This document shows positions 33,375 to 41,843 of a stretch of 62,822 nt of DNA, piece after piece. The notes under the pieces are model-generated. The model was not told the origin of the DNA. It did no database searches and worked only from the letters and a program-made list of their open reading frames with translations. This DNA comes from Steroidobacteraceae bacterium (lineage in GTDB: Bacteria; Pseudomonadota; Gammaproteobacteria; Steroidobacterales; Steroidobacteraceae). Each line of letters opens with the position of its first letter. Position 1 is the stretch's first letter. The position numbers were made by a program, and so were the translations under genes. The DNA lies in the NCBI GenBank assembly GCA_025451845.1, contig JANWJS010000047.1:1-62822 (forward strand), in the 5' to 3' direction.

Positions 33375-34679
33375 CTAGCTCGCGCTCCACACAGAGCCGT
33401 CCGGAAAGCGGTGGTGCTGCAGCGTCTCGCTGCGCATCTCCGCGGAAAAGCCACGCATCGACGGCGCCAGATACCGGCCCCCGCGGACGCGTGCCGGGTC
33501 GAGGAAATGCTCATGAAGATGATCCACGAACTCGATGGCGCGATCCTCCATCGAGCCGCTGATGGCAACGTAATCGGCCATCGCAAGGTGCTGCACCAGC
33601 TCGCATAGGCCGACACCGCCCGCGTGCGGGAACACGCGCACGCCGAACTTGGCGGCCATGAGGAGGATGGCGAGGTTCTCGTTGACGCCGCCGACCCGGG
33701 CCGCGTCGATCTGCACCAGGTCGACGGCCTTCGCCTGAAAAAGCTGCTTGAAAATGACTCGATTGTGCGTGTGCTCGCCCGTCGAGATGGGCATGGGCGC
33801 GACAGCTTGCCGGATCGCGGCGTGGCCCAGGATGTCATCCGGGTGCGTGGGCTCCTCGGCCCAGGCGACATCGAAGTCCGCGAGCGCCTGCAGCCACGTG
33901 ATTGCGGCTGCTACGTCCCAACGCTGGTTGGCGTCGATCGCCAGGCCGATGGCGGGCCCGATCGCCTGCCGCGCGATCCGGCAGCGTCGCACGTCATCGG
34001 CGAGATCGCGTCCCACCTTGATCTTGATCGTGCGAAATCCGTCTGCCACGGCTTCATGGGCCAGGCGCGCGAGCTTCTCATCCGAGTAACCCAGCCAGCC
34101 AGGCGAGGTCGTGTACGCGGGATAGCCGCGAGTAACCAGTGTCTCCATCCGTTCAGCTTTCCCGGGAGCGGCCGATTGCAGCAACGCCAGGGCCTCGCTC
34201 GGGGTGATGGCATCGCCGATGTAGCGGAAGTCGATGAGCTCGACGATCTGCTGCGGTGTCATCTGCGCAATGAGCTGCCAAACCGGTTTTCCCGCGGCGC
34301 GCGCTGCCATGTCCCATGCGGCGTTGATGACGGCGCCGATCGCCATGTGCATCACGCCCTTCTCAGGGCCCAGCCAACGCAGGTGCGAATCGTTGGTGAG
34401 AGTGCGCGCGAAGCCGCCGAGATCGGCCAACACCGAGGCCACATCCCGGCCCACCACGAGGTGGCGTAGGGCGCCGATCGCGATCGTCTGCACATCGTTG
34501 CCGCGGCCTATGGTGAAGACGAATCCGTGCCCGCAAAGCCCGTCCGGGTCGCTAGTGCGCAGCGTCACGTACGCGGCCGAGTAATCGGGATCGGGATTCA
34601 TGGCGTCCGATCCATCCAATTCCCGCGAGGTCGGGAAACGGACGTCGTGGGTTTCCAAAGCGGTAATGACGTGTTTCAT
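33375..34679 (-). CDS. L-fuconate dehydratase (enolase superfamily)
   Basis: The 434-residue protein matches FucD of the enolase superfamily: [37 protein letters not shown], the general-base lysine in [12 protein letters not shown], metal ligands in [10 protein letters not shown] and WAEEP, STGEH, and the catalytic histidine in [10 protein letters not shown]. It dehydrates L-fuconate to 2-keto-3-deoxy-L-fuconate. The start at 34679 overlaps the stop of the aldo/keto reductase gene upstream (ATGA), so the two are translationally coupled. With an IclR regulator and FucP nearby, it belongs to a non-phosphorylating L-fucose pathway. No fuconolactonase or aldolase step was seen in the window. Confidence 0.85.
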   Translation of the reverse strand: MKHVITALETHDVRFPTSRELDGSDAMNPDPDYSAAYVTLRTSDPDGLCGHGFVFTIGRGNDVQTIAIGALRHLVVGRDVASVLADLGGFARTLTNDSHLRWLGPEKGVMHMAIGAVINAAWDMAARAAGKPVWQLIAQMTPQQIVELIDFRYIGDAITPSEALALLQSAAPGKAERMETLVTRGYPAYTTSPGWLGYSDEKLARLAHEAVADGFRTIKIKVGRDLADDVRRCRIARQAIGPAIGLAIDANQRWDVAAAITWLQALADFDVAWAEEPTHPDDILGHAAIRQAVAPMPISTGEHTHNRVIFKQLFQAKAVDLVQIDAARVGGVNENLAILLMAAKFGVRVFPHAGGVGLCELVQHLAMADYVAISGSMEDRAIEFVDHLHEHFLDPARVRGGRYLAPSMRGFSAEMRSETLQHHRFPDGSVWSAS

Positions 34680-35728
34680 GGCGTGGGAGCACCGACAGTC
34701 AACAGGCCGGCCTCCCGCAGCTTGCGCCAGAGGGTGACAGGGATTGGCGCGCGAGCGCGCCCGACGGCGCTCGCGGCTTCCGCCGGCGAGCGCATCCCGG
34801 CGATGACCGACACAACGGCCGGATGGGCGAGAGGGAATTGCAGCGCTGCAGCGCCGACGTCGACGCCCTCGGCCGCGCACACCGCATAGATGTCACGGGC
34901 GCGTTGCAGCGTGCTCTCGTCCGCGGGCCGGTAATTGTACATTGCTCCGGGCGCTTCGGCCGCGGCCAGCAGCCCGGAGTTGAACGGACCGCCGGCGAGG
35001 ATGCCGACGCCGCGGCGCGCGGCCTCCGCCAGCACCTCGGCGGCGCCCTCCTGCTCGAGGAGCGTGTAGCGGCCGGCGAGCAGAATGCAATCGATATCGA
35101 AGCGAGTCATGACTTCGAGGCACGCTTGCTGCTCATTGACGCCGATGCCGATGGCACGGCAGGCACCCGACGCTTTCAGCTGCGCCATCGCCGGCAGAGC
35201 TTCATCGAGCGCGAGCCGCAACATCTCTTCGTGCCGTTCGCCATGCGTCCCGCGACCGACGTCGTGCAGCAGCAGGACGTCCACCGATCCCCGTCGCAGC
35301 CGCCGCAGACTCGCTTCGAACGAGCGCAGGATGCCGCCGCGCGAGTAGTCGAATATGGCGCGCCGGCCACTGACGGCGAACCCGTCGGCGGACGGCTCGC
35401 CCTGCGAGCCCGGAACTATCAGGCGACCTACCTTCGTGGATATCACTGCGTCGTCCGCGTGCAGAGAATCCAGGGCGTATCCCACCCGCTGCTCGCTGAG
35501 GCCGTAACCGTAGTAGGGCGCGGTGTCAAAGAGGCGCACGCCCAGGCGGTAGGCTTCCTCGATGGCAGTGCCAGCCGCTTCGTCCGTTACGGCGGTGTAG
35601 AGATTGCCGATTGCGGCGGCTCCGAAGCCCAGCGTCGGCACGGCAAGCGGCACTCGAGTGAGCTGACGCCACGAATCGCGGGACGGGTCCGCCCGTAGGG
35701 CGCCGGAAACAGTTGCACTTTGATCCAT
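34676..35728 (-). CDS. Aldo/keto reductase, probable L-fucose dehydrogenase
   Basis: The 350-residue TIM-barrel protein has the aldo/keto reductase landmarks [42 protein letters not shown] and [20 protein letters not shown]. The family member used in this pathway (D-threo-aldose 1-dehydrogenase type) oxidises L-fucose to the lactone. Its coupling to L-fuconate dehydratase and position next to FucP make this the best assignment. The divergent IclR regulator begins 54 bases away. Confidence 0.8.
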   Translation of the reverse strand: MDQSATVSGALRADPSRDSWRQLTRVPLAVPTLGFGAAAIGNLYTAVTDEAAGTAIEEAYRLGVRLFDTAPYYGYGLSEQRVGYALDSLHADDAVISTKVGRLIVPGSQGEPSADGFAVSGRRAIFDYSRGGILRSFEASLRRLRRGSVDVLLLHDVGRGTHGERHEEMLRLALDEALPAMAQLKASGACRAIGIGVNEQQACLEVMTRFDIDCILLAGRYTLLEQEGAAEVLAEAARRGVGILAGGPFNSGLLAAAEAPGAMYNYRPADESTLQRARDIYAVCAAEGVDVGAAALQFPLAHPAVVSVIAGMRSPAEAASAVGRARAPIPVTLWRKLREAGLLTVGAPTP

Positions 35729-35738
35729 ATGTGAAATA

Positions 35739-35749
35739 CAGTTCTACTG
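35739..35749. promoter_or_regulatory. Candidate IclR operator
   Basis: The palindrome CAGT-TCT-ACTG lies between the divergent aldo/keto reductase and IclR starts, inside a longer AT-richer stretch that begins ATGTGAAATA and continues TAAAAGCAT. IclR proteins bind short palindromes in exactly this position. The core is short, so chance is possible. Confidence 0.35.
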
Positions 35750-35782
35750 GTAAAAGCATAAGCTCAGGACGATCGCTGTCAA

Positions 35783-36532
35783 GTGAGCAAGAAACAGCGC
35801 TATCGCGCCCCTGCCCTGCAGAAGGGACTCGAGATCCTCGAGCTTCTCGCATCGAGGACGGGGGCCATGACGCTGTCGGAGATCTCCGAGGGCCTGGGGC
35901 GCTCCAAAAGCGAGATCTTCCGCATGCTGCAGGTCCTGGAGGAGCTACGCTACCTGGCGCGGCCAGCGGGGACCGAGGGCTACCTCCTCACCAACCGGCT
36001 GTTCATGCTCGGGATGGAGCATCCGCCGGTAAAAGGCCTGATGGAGGTGGCGATGCCGGTGATGCATCGCCTGGCTGCGCAGATCCTGCAACCCTGCCAT
36101 CTCGCGATTCCGTCCGAGGAGCTCATCGTCGTCATCGCCCGGGTCGAATCGCCGGGCGATGTCGGCTTCGTGGTGCGGGTCGGGCACCGCCGGCCCATTG
36201 CGCATTCGACTTCGGGACTGGTGCTGTTGGCGTTCCAGCCGGAGGAGATGCGCGCCGCCTGGCTCGAGACCCTGGAGCGCAAGCAGGTCCGGTACGAGCG
36301 CAAGCGCCTGGCCGGTAGTCTGCGCAGCATCGCCACCCGCGGCTATGCATGCATCCCGAGCGAGGTCGTTTCCGGCGTCACCGACCTCTCGGCCCCCATC
36401 CTGGTGCGAGGCGCAGCAATTGCCGCGCTCACTGTGCCTTACGCCGAGCGCCGCCGCACCCGGGGGCTGCTGCGCAAGTCGATCGAGCAGGTGTGTCAGG
36501 CCGCCGACCGGATTTCACGGGAGCTGGCATGA
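35783..36532 (+). CDS. IclR-family transcriptional regulator
   Basis: The 249-residue protein has an N-terminal winged helix (PALQKGLEILELLASRTGAM, then EISEGLGRSKSEIFRMLQVL) and an IclR effector domain (HLAIPSEELIVVIARVESPG, VVRVGHRRPIAHSTSGLVLL). It starts with GTG. It overlaps the FucP gene by four bases (ATGA) and faces the aldo/keto reductase and dehydratase genes, so it almost certainly controls the L-fucose cluster. Confidence 0.9.
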   Translation: MSKKQRYRAPALQKGLEILELLASRTGAMTLSEISEGLGRSKSEIFRMLQVLEELRYLARPAGTEGYLLTNRLFMLGMEHPPVKGLMEVAMPVMHRLAAQILQPCHLAIPSEELIVVIARVESPGDVGFVVRVGHRRPIAHSTSGLVLLAFQPEEMRAAWLETLERKQVRYERKRLAGSLRSIATRGYACIPSEVVSGVTDLSAPILVRGAAIAALTVPYAERRRTRGLLRKSIEQVCQAADRISRELA

Positions 36533-37812
36533 ATAGCTCCTACACTGCGGTCGTTCGCAAGAGCGCGTTGCCGCTCGTGCTCGTCGTCAGCCTCTTCTTT
36601 CTCTGGGGCGTCGCCAACAACCTCAACGACATCCTCATCCGGCAGTTCAAGAAGGCATTCGAGCTCACCGACTTCGAGTCCGGGCTCGTGCAGTCGGCGT
36701 TCTATCTCGGCTATTTCCTCTTCGCCATCCCCGCCGGGCTGGTCATGCGCCGTTACGGTTACAAGGCCGGTATTGTCGTCGGCCTCGTGCTCTACGCCCT
36801 GGGCGCGTTTCTCTTCTATCCGGCCGCGGACCTGCGCACCTACGGCTTCTTCCTTTTCGCCCTGTTCGTGATCGCGAGCGGTCTGTCGTTCCTCGAGACC
36901 TCTGCCAATCCCTTCGTCACGGTGCTGGGACCGCCGCAAGGCGCCGAGCGGCGGCTCAACTTTGCCCAGGCCTTCAATCCCCTGGGGTCGATCACCGGCG
37001 TCGTCATCGGGCGCTTCTTCATATTTTCGGGCGCCGACGATACCCCGGCGCAGATTGCCGCAATGCCGCCGACGGCACGGACGGCCTATGACGCCGCGCA
37101 AACCGCAGTGGTGCAGGCGCCATACATTGCGATAGGGATTGTCGTGATGGCGCTCGCACTGGTCATTCTGCTCACCCGCTTCCCGGCCGTACACGAATCG
37201 CATCAGCCCGAGGCTGGCGAGGAGGCGAGGTGGCGCGAGCTGCGCGGGCGCGGGCGGTTCTTCTTCGCAGTGGTGGCCCAGTTCTTTTATGTCGGCGCAC
37301 AGGTCGGAGTCTGGAGCTACCTCATCCGCTATGCGGAGGCGACGGTGCCGGGCACCGCCGATCGTCGGGCCGCGGACTTCCTCATCGTCTCGCTGGTGCT
37401 TTTCATGTTGGGACGATTCGCGGGCGCGGCACTGATGCGGCGCGTGGCGCCCGTCTTCCTGCTGGCCGCTTTCGCGGCCGTGAATGCCCTGCTCGCCGCG
37501 GTGGCGATCGCGATGCCGGGGTACGTCGGACTCTACGCACTCATCGCGAGCAGCTTCTTCATGTCGGTCATGTATCCCACCATCTTTGCGCTCGGCGTGA
37601 GCGGCCTCGGCGAGGTCCGCAAGCTGGCGTCTTCCGTGCTCGTCATGGCGATCGTGGGCGGCGCGGTGTTGACGCCGGCGATGGGAGCGCTCTCGGGCCT
37701 CGCAGGCATCAATGGGTCGATGGCGGTGCCGCTAGTGTGCTTTGCCGTCGTGCTCGGCTTCGCGCTCAGCGTTCGTCGTGCGATGCGGCAGGTGGCGGAG
37801 TCCCCGGCATGA
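36529..37812 (+). CDS. fucP: L-fucose:H+ symporter (FucP-like MFS permease)
   Basis: The 427-residue protein has twelve hydrophobic segments and the FucP landmarks SLFFLWGVANNLNDILIRQF, FLETSANPFVTVLGPP and FAQAFNPLGSITGVVIG. It would bring L-fucose or a related hexose across the inner membrane with a proton. Its start overlaps the IclR stop and its stop overlaps the start of the truncated mutarotase, which is typical of a tightly packed sugar operon. FucP-like transporters also carry glucose and galactose, so specificity rests on the neighbouring enzymes. Confidence 0.85.
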   Translation: MNSSYTAVVRKSALPLVLVVSLFFLWGVANNLNDILIRQFKKAFELTDFESGLVQSAFYLGYFLFAIPAGLVMRRYGYKAGIVVGLVLYALGAFLFYPAADLRTYGFFLFALFVIASGLSFLETSANPFVTVLGPPQGAERRLNFAQAFNPLGSITGVVIGRFFIFSGADDTPAQIAAMPPTARTAYDAAQTAVVQAPYIAIGIVVMALALVILLTRFPAVHESHQPEAGEEARWRELRGRGRFFFAVVAQFFYVGAQVGVWSYLIRYAEATVPGTADRRAADFLIVSLVLFMLGRFAGAALMRRVAPVFLLAAFAAVNALLAAVAIAMPGYVGLYALIASSFFMSVMYPTIFALGVSGLGEVRKLASSVLVMAIVGGAVLTPAMGALSGLAGINGSMAVPLVCFAVVLGFALSVRRAMRQVAESPA

Positions 37813-37949
37813 AGCGCTTCGTCTTCGCACTCGATCTCGTCGACGACCGGGAAGCGACCTGCGAGTACGAGGCATGGCATCGCGCCGATCAGCCTTTTCC
37901 GCGCAGTATCCAGCAGGAGGGGCGCTGTTCCATGCCGATCCGCGGGTAG
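37809..37949 (+). pseudogene. Truncated sugar mutarotase
   Basis: The frame starts MKRFVFALDLVDD and continues EYEAWHRADQPFPRSIQQ. It matches the first 30-35 residues of the L-rhamnose/L-fucose mutarotase family (about 105 residues), and then meets unrelated sequence and a stop after 46 codons. Its last 61 bases overlap the end of an acetyltransferase gene on the other strand, so the missing part was probably removed by a deletion that brought that gene in. The ATGA overlap with the fucP-like gene shows it was once the operon's last gene. Confidence 0.65.
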
Positions 37950-38293
37950 TAATCCTCGGCTGCGGGCGCTGCGACGAGGATCAGAGTGGTCAGCTCGCCT
38001 GCGGCCTGATGCGTCTCGGTGATGAGCCGCTTGCCGATGCCCTGGCGCTGGTAGGCAACGTCCACCGCAAGATCGGAAAGGTAGCAGCAATAGCTGAAGT
38101 CGGTGATGGCGCGGGAGATCCCCACCAACCGCCTGCCGTCGCGGGCCGTGACGACCACATCGGCCTGACGCAGCATCCGATCGAGTCTCCCCAGGTCGTC
38201 CGCGGGGCGGCGCGGGGCGAGGGTGGCAGCGACGAGGATGGCGCGAAATTCCTGCGCCGACAGATCGGGCTCGAGCGCGTAGGCGATGGTCAC
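37889..38293 (-). CDS. GNAT-family N-acetyltransferase
   Basis: The 134-residue protein has the GNAT core: VVTARDGRRLVGISRAITDF, then the acetyl-CoA motif A region YLSDLAVDVAYQRQGIGKRL and the tail YYPRIGMEQRPS. The substrate is unknown. Its start overlaps the stop of the MarR-GNAT fusion gene by four bases, so the two are translated together. Its stop lies within the truncated mutarotase frame on the other strand. Confidence 0.85.
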   Translation of the reverse strand: MTIAYALEPDLSAQEFRAILVAATLAPRRPADDLGRLDRMLRQADVVVTARDGRRLVGISRAITDFSYCCYLSDLAVDVAYQRQGIGKRLITETHQAAGELTTLILVAAPAAEDYYPRIGMEQRPSCWILRGKG

Positions 38294-39252
38294 AGCGCGA
38301 GCTCCCAGGTCTGGCCGACCAGTTCCTTGCCGAAGGAGTGGTGCCGCTCCTCCTTCACCAGGCGAAATCCGGCGGCCTGATAGATGCGCCGTGCGGCTAC
38401 GAGCACATCGTTGGTCCAGAGGCGAAGCGTCCGATAGCCCTTCTCGCGCGCGAAGGCGACGCAGACGGCCACGAGTTGCCGGCCGATTCCGAGTCCGCGC
38501 GTGCTCGGCTCGACGTAGAGGAGACGCAGCTTGGCTATCGCCGCCGATTCGCGCACCAGAAAGACCGAACCGACTATCGCCCCGTTGCGCTCAGCCACCC
38601 ACGCATTCTCCCTCGCCGGATCGAGCTGCTTGACGAAGCCGCCCAGTATCTCGGCCACCAGGCCTTCATAGGTGACGTCCCACCCGTACTCCTGCGCATA
38701 CAAGAGGCCTTGCCGATGGATGATCCAGCCGATGTCCCCGACGCGCAGGGGACGAAGCGAATGAGCAGACTCCGGCGTGCCGGGCTGCAGGAGCCGACGC
38801 ACTGTCTGCATGGAGCCGACCAGCTCGCCGACTTGCCCGGCACCCAGCGGGGCGATCATCGCGGTGATCTGCTCGCCCGAAGCCCGATCGAGATTGTCGA
38901 ACACCCGCCGTCCCGTTTCGGTGAGCCGCAGCGGCCTTTGCCGGCCATCCTGCGCGTCGCGGCCGCGATCCAGGTGCCCCTGTCGCTCCAGCTTCTTCAG
39001 CAACCGGCTGAGGTATCCCGGATCGAGAGACAGCTCGCGCGCGATCTCCGTCGCCGTGGGACTGTCGCGGTGCGCCAGCTCGTAGAGCACCCGCCCCTCG
39101 GTGAGGGTGAACCGACTTCCGAGCAGACCCTGATCCAGCAGGCCGATCTGGCGCGTGTAGAAGCGGTTGAAGTCGCGAATGGCGGCGGTTGCGCTCCGCT
39201 TCCCGGATGGCGGTTTGCGCGCCGCTGCGGCGGCGGGTGTTCGCGCGTGCAT
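38290..39252 (-). CDS. MarR-GNAT fusion protein
   Basis: The 320-residue protein joins an N-terminal MarR winged helix (LLGSRFTLTEGRVLYELAHR, ATEIARELSLDPGYLSRLLK, GRDAQDGRQRPLRLTETGRR) to a C-terminal GNAT domain from about residue 165 (AWVAERNGAIVGSVFLV, LLYVEPSTRGLGIGRQLVAV, RLWTNDVLVAARRIYQAAGF). Such fusions occur in several Proteobacteria and probably link transcription to an acetylatable metabolite, though the ligand is unknown. It overlaps the small acetyltransferase gene downstream. Confidence 0.85.
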   Translation of the reverse strand: MHARTPAAAAARKPPSGKRSATAAIRDFNRFYTRQIGLLDQGLLGSRFTLTEGRVLYELAHRDSPTATEIARELSLDPGYLSRLLKKLERQGHLDRGRDAQDGRQRPLRLTETGRRVFDNLDRASGEQITAMIAPLGAGQVGELVGSMQTVRRLLQPGTPESAHSLRPLRVGDIGWIIHRQGLLYAQEYGWDVTYEGLVAEILGGFVKQLDPARENAWVAERNGAIVGSVFLVRESAAIAKLRLLYVEPSTRGLGIGRQLVAVCVAFAREKGYRTLRLWTNDVLVAARRIYQAAGFRLVKEERHHSFGKELVGQTWELAL

Positions 39253-39337
39253 GCAGCCAGGATGCGCGATATAGTTGCTTCAGTCAAGTATCTGCTGGAA
39301 ACCTGCTCTGCATCGAAATGAGCCCGTCAACGGCTGC

Positions 39338-39739
39338 TCAGCGGTCGTAGTCGCCGCGGCCCTGCGGATAATGCTTTTCCCATTCCCGGCCGTTGACGGC
39401 GAAGACGGTCATATCCTCGAGGGTGCCGGGATCCAGGCAGCGGGCGTTGATGCTGAAACCGTCGGGGTGGGAGCGCGGGACATAAAAGGACTTGATGCCG
39501 CACACCGAGCAGAAAAGATGTTTTGCGGTGCCGGTGTTGAACGTGTAGGGGGTGAGCACGTCGCTGCCGCAGAGCAGCTTGAAGTGCTCCGCCCGCACCA
39601 CCAGGTGCAGGTACCCCGCCTTGCTGCACATCGAGCAGTTGCACTCCGAGACCCGCACTCTGGCGGGCGCGAGCGCCTCGAACCTGACCCGGCCGCAATG
39701 GCAGCCGCCGCGGTGCGCGACCAAAGATGGCTCTGACAT
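39338..39739 (-). CDS. GFA/CENP-V family zinc-binding protein
   Basis: The 133-residue protein has the zinc-binding cysteines of the GFA (glutathione-dependent formaldehyde-activating) fold: GGCHCGRVRFEA, ECNCSMCSKAGYLHLVV and LFCSVCGIKSFYVPR. Gfa itself is implicated in formaldehyde adduct handling, but most members have no assigned substrate. The start at 39739 is 13 bases after the stop of an aldo/keto reductase gene on the same strand, so the two are probably co-transcribed. Confidence 0.85.
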   Translation of the reverse strand: MSEPSLVAHRGGCHCGRVRFEALAPARVRVSECNCSMCSKAGYLHLVVRAEHFKLLCGSDVLTPYTFNTGTAKHLFCSVCGIKSFYVPRSHPDGFSINARCLDPGTLEDMTVFAVNGREWEKHYPQGRGDYDR

Positions 39740-39752
39740 GGAGCGATGTCTC

Positions 39753-40796
39753 CTAACGGTTGACCCGGTTCGCCAACGCCTCCGCGACCGGACGATCCAC
39801 GGCGATGTTGTCCATGAAGAAGTTGGGATAGACGGGTGCCAGCGCCGTGGCCGCATCGAGGTCGGCGATTTCCGCCGGGGCCAGCGCGACCGCCGCCGCC
39901 TTGAGGTTGTCCTCCAGCTGGCTCAACTTGGTCGAGCCGACGATGACGCTGGTCACGCCCTGACGGGCGAGCAGCCACGCGATGGCGACCTGCGCGACGG
40001 TTGCGTGGCGGGCGGCGGCGATGCCGCGCATCCGCTCCACGAGCCTGAAGCCGTGCTCCTTGTCGAAGGGCAGGATGTCGAAACCCGACAGACGATTGTT
40101 GGGGTCGGAGAGCGTTTGTCGCGTGTACTTGCCGCTCAGGAAGCCGGACGCGAGCGGGCTCCAGACCGTGAGGCCCAATCCATAGCGCTTCATCATGGGA
40201 ATGATATCGCGCTCCACGTCGCGGCCCACCAGGGAGTAGTACATCTGCCCGTGGGTGAAGGGCGCGAGACCGTTCGCCTTCTGGATCTCGAGTGCCGCTG
40301 CCGCTTTCCAGGCCGACCAGTTGGAGAAGCCGAGATAACGCACTTTGCCGGCGCGCACGATCGCATCGAGGGCTGCGAGCGTCTCCTCGATCGGCGTGTA
40401 GGGATCCTCGCGGTGCGCGATATAGACGTCGATCCAGTCGGTGCCGAGGCGCTTCAGGCTCTGATCGACGGACCAGAGGATGTGTCGGCGAGAGAGGCCC
40501 GCGCGGGTCAACGCGGGCCCGGTGCGAAAGCCGACTTTGGTAGCGACGACGACCCGGTCGCGGTGGGGCTTGAGCGCGGCGCCGAGCAGCGTCTCGGACT
40601 CACCGCCAGCGTAGCCGTCGGCGGTGTCGAAGAAATTGATGCCGGAATCGAGTGCATGGCCCACCAGCTCCCCGGCCAGGTCCGCGCCCACCTTGTAGAC
40701 GGCACCCACGTCCTTATTGCCTGCCGTGAACGTCATCGCGCCGAAGGCGAGGCGGGAGACGGTGAGGCCGGTATTGCCAAGAAGCGTGTATTGCAT
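39753..40796 (-). CDS. Aldo/keto reductase
   Basis: The 347-residue TIM-barrel protein has the family signature INFFDTADGYAGGESETLLG, the catalytic lysine in VVVATKVGF, the GKVRYLGFSNWSAWKAAAAL strand and the cofactor region GVTSVIVGSTKLSQLEDNL. It belongs to the general NADPH-dependent reductase group whose in-cell substrates are mostly unknown. It precedes the GFA-family gene on the same strand, hinting at a shared aldehyde-handling task. Confidence 0.85.
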   Translation of the reverse strand: MQYTLLGNTGLTVSRLAFGAMTFTAGNKDVGAVYKVGADLAGELVGHALDSGINFFDTADGYAGGESETLLGAALKPHRDRVVVATKVGFRTGPALTRAGLSRRHILWSVDQSLKRLGTDWIDVYIAHREDPYTPIEETLAALDAIVRAGKVRYLGFSNWSAWKAAAALEIQKANGLAPFTHGQMYYSLVGRDVERDIIPMMKRYGLGLTVWSPLASGFLSGKYTRQTLSDPNNRLSGFDILPFDKEHGFRLVERMRGIAAARHATVAQVAIAWLLARQGVTSVIVGSTKLSQLEDNLKAAAVALAPAEIADLDAATALAPVYPNFFMDNIAVDRPVAEALANRVNR

Positions 40797-40991
40797 GGCG
40801 CGACTCCCGAGTAGACATCCACAGCCCGCGGTGACCTTCTACGTTACCGCGGCGCGGGAGCTGGCGAGAATCTATCGGAATGAGGATATCTTCAGACGCA
40901 GGTACCGTTCAGCCCGGGGTCAGGTACCTTGCGCCAGGCTTCCATATGTCTCTTGCCGAATCGCTCAAGCAACCCAGCGAGGGTCTCCACT

Positions 40992-41444
40992 ATGAAGCGA
41001 ACTGTCCTGGCAGCGATGATGCTGTCCTTGTTGACCGGCACTGCAGTCGCGCTGGCCGACCCCCCGCACGGCTATGGCCACGATCACGACCGGCAGGACC
41101 AGCGTCACGACGAGCATCGCGATGAGTATCACGACGAGCATCGCCATGAGCATCATGACCGCGGCGAGCACCGCGGAGAGATGCGTCACGAGCATGAGGA
41201 GCACGAGCACTTCGACTCCGGCAGATACGATCGCCCCCGCGGCTGGCATGGGCACTATTGGCGGCGCGGAGAACGGCTGCCGCCTGACTACCGTGGCCCC
41301 GCCTATGTCATTCCGGATCCGGTGGTCTATCGCCTCCGGCCGCCGCCGCCGGGCTACTACTGGGTGCGCGTGGACAACAATGCTGTCCTCGCCGTGGTTG
41401 CCACCGGCGTGGTAGTCGACGTCGCGGTCAATTTGTTCCACTGA
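40992..41444 (+). CDS. RcnB-like histidine-rich periplasmic protein
   Basis: The 150-residue precursor has a signal peptide ending VALADPP. A histidine- and acid-rich segment follows (YGHDHDRQDQRHDEH, then EHHDRGEHRGEMRHEHEEHE), then RcnB-like motifs RPRGWHGHYWRRGERLP and YYWVRVDNNAVLAVVATGVV. RcnB of E. coli is a periplasmic protein for nickel and cobalt homeostasis. Here the His-rich run is longer, which suggests metal buffering. No rcnA efflux gene is nearby. The ATG at 40992 is preferred over an upstream open frame. Confidence 0.8.
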   Translation: MKRTVLAAMMLSLLTGTAVALADPPHGYGHDHDRQDQRHDEHRDEYHDEHRHEHHDRGEHRGEMRHEHEEHEHFDSGRYDRPRGWHGHYWRRGERLPPDYRGPAYVIPDPVVYRLRPPPPGYYWVRVDNNAVLAVVATGVVVDVAVNLFH

Positions 41445-41843
41445 GACTCGTCCGCCTGCTTCAGCGAGCGCCCGCGCAGGGACGCGCGGGTCAGCAGGCC
41501 GGCCGCCACGACCGGCCTGCGACCGCCCGGCACCCCTCTTCGCACCAGCCAGTTTCCGCCACAATCTTTCACCGTCCCATCACCGTTGCATCCGCAGCGC
41601 TGCGCGGATTGCGGCGCCCAATGCTCCCAGGTCCATCACCGGGAGCACATCATGATCCGCTCGAGAAACAAGCCCCAAGGCTTCGCGCGGCCGCGTGCCG
41701 GGGCTCACCGGCGCCGCAAGCTCCTCTCTCTGACCCGCGCTCGGCTCATCTCGAATCTGCTGGCGCTCGTCGCGCTCTTCTCGATTGGATTCGTGTAGTC
41801 GGCTACAGTTACCGCCCTTCGCTGCGACTTCTGGGAGGCTGCC
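41445..41843. other. Gap between the RcnB-like and Asp-box genes
   Basis: No convincing gene was seen here. The strongest structure is a GC-rich hairpin, annotated separately. A short plus-strand frame at 41586-41798, rich in Arg/His with a hydrophobic end, is not credible as a protein on this evidence. The promoter of the large Asp-box gene should lie near 41780-41830. Confidence 0.35.
41494..41520 (+). terminator. GC-rich hairpin after the RcnB-like gene
   Basis: GCAGGCCGG and CCGGCCTGC form a perfect 9-bp stem with a nine-base loop (41503-41511). It lies 50 bases after the RcnB-like stop, where a terminator is expected, but no T-run follows it. Either it terminates by Rho or it stabilises the transcript end. 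Confidence 0.4.

Noticed and set aside
34676..34880. Upstream extension of the L-fuconate dehydratase frame
   Set aside because: This stretch lies inside the aldo/keto reductase gene, and the dehydratase family starts at the overlapping ATG at 34679.
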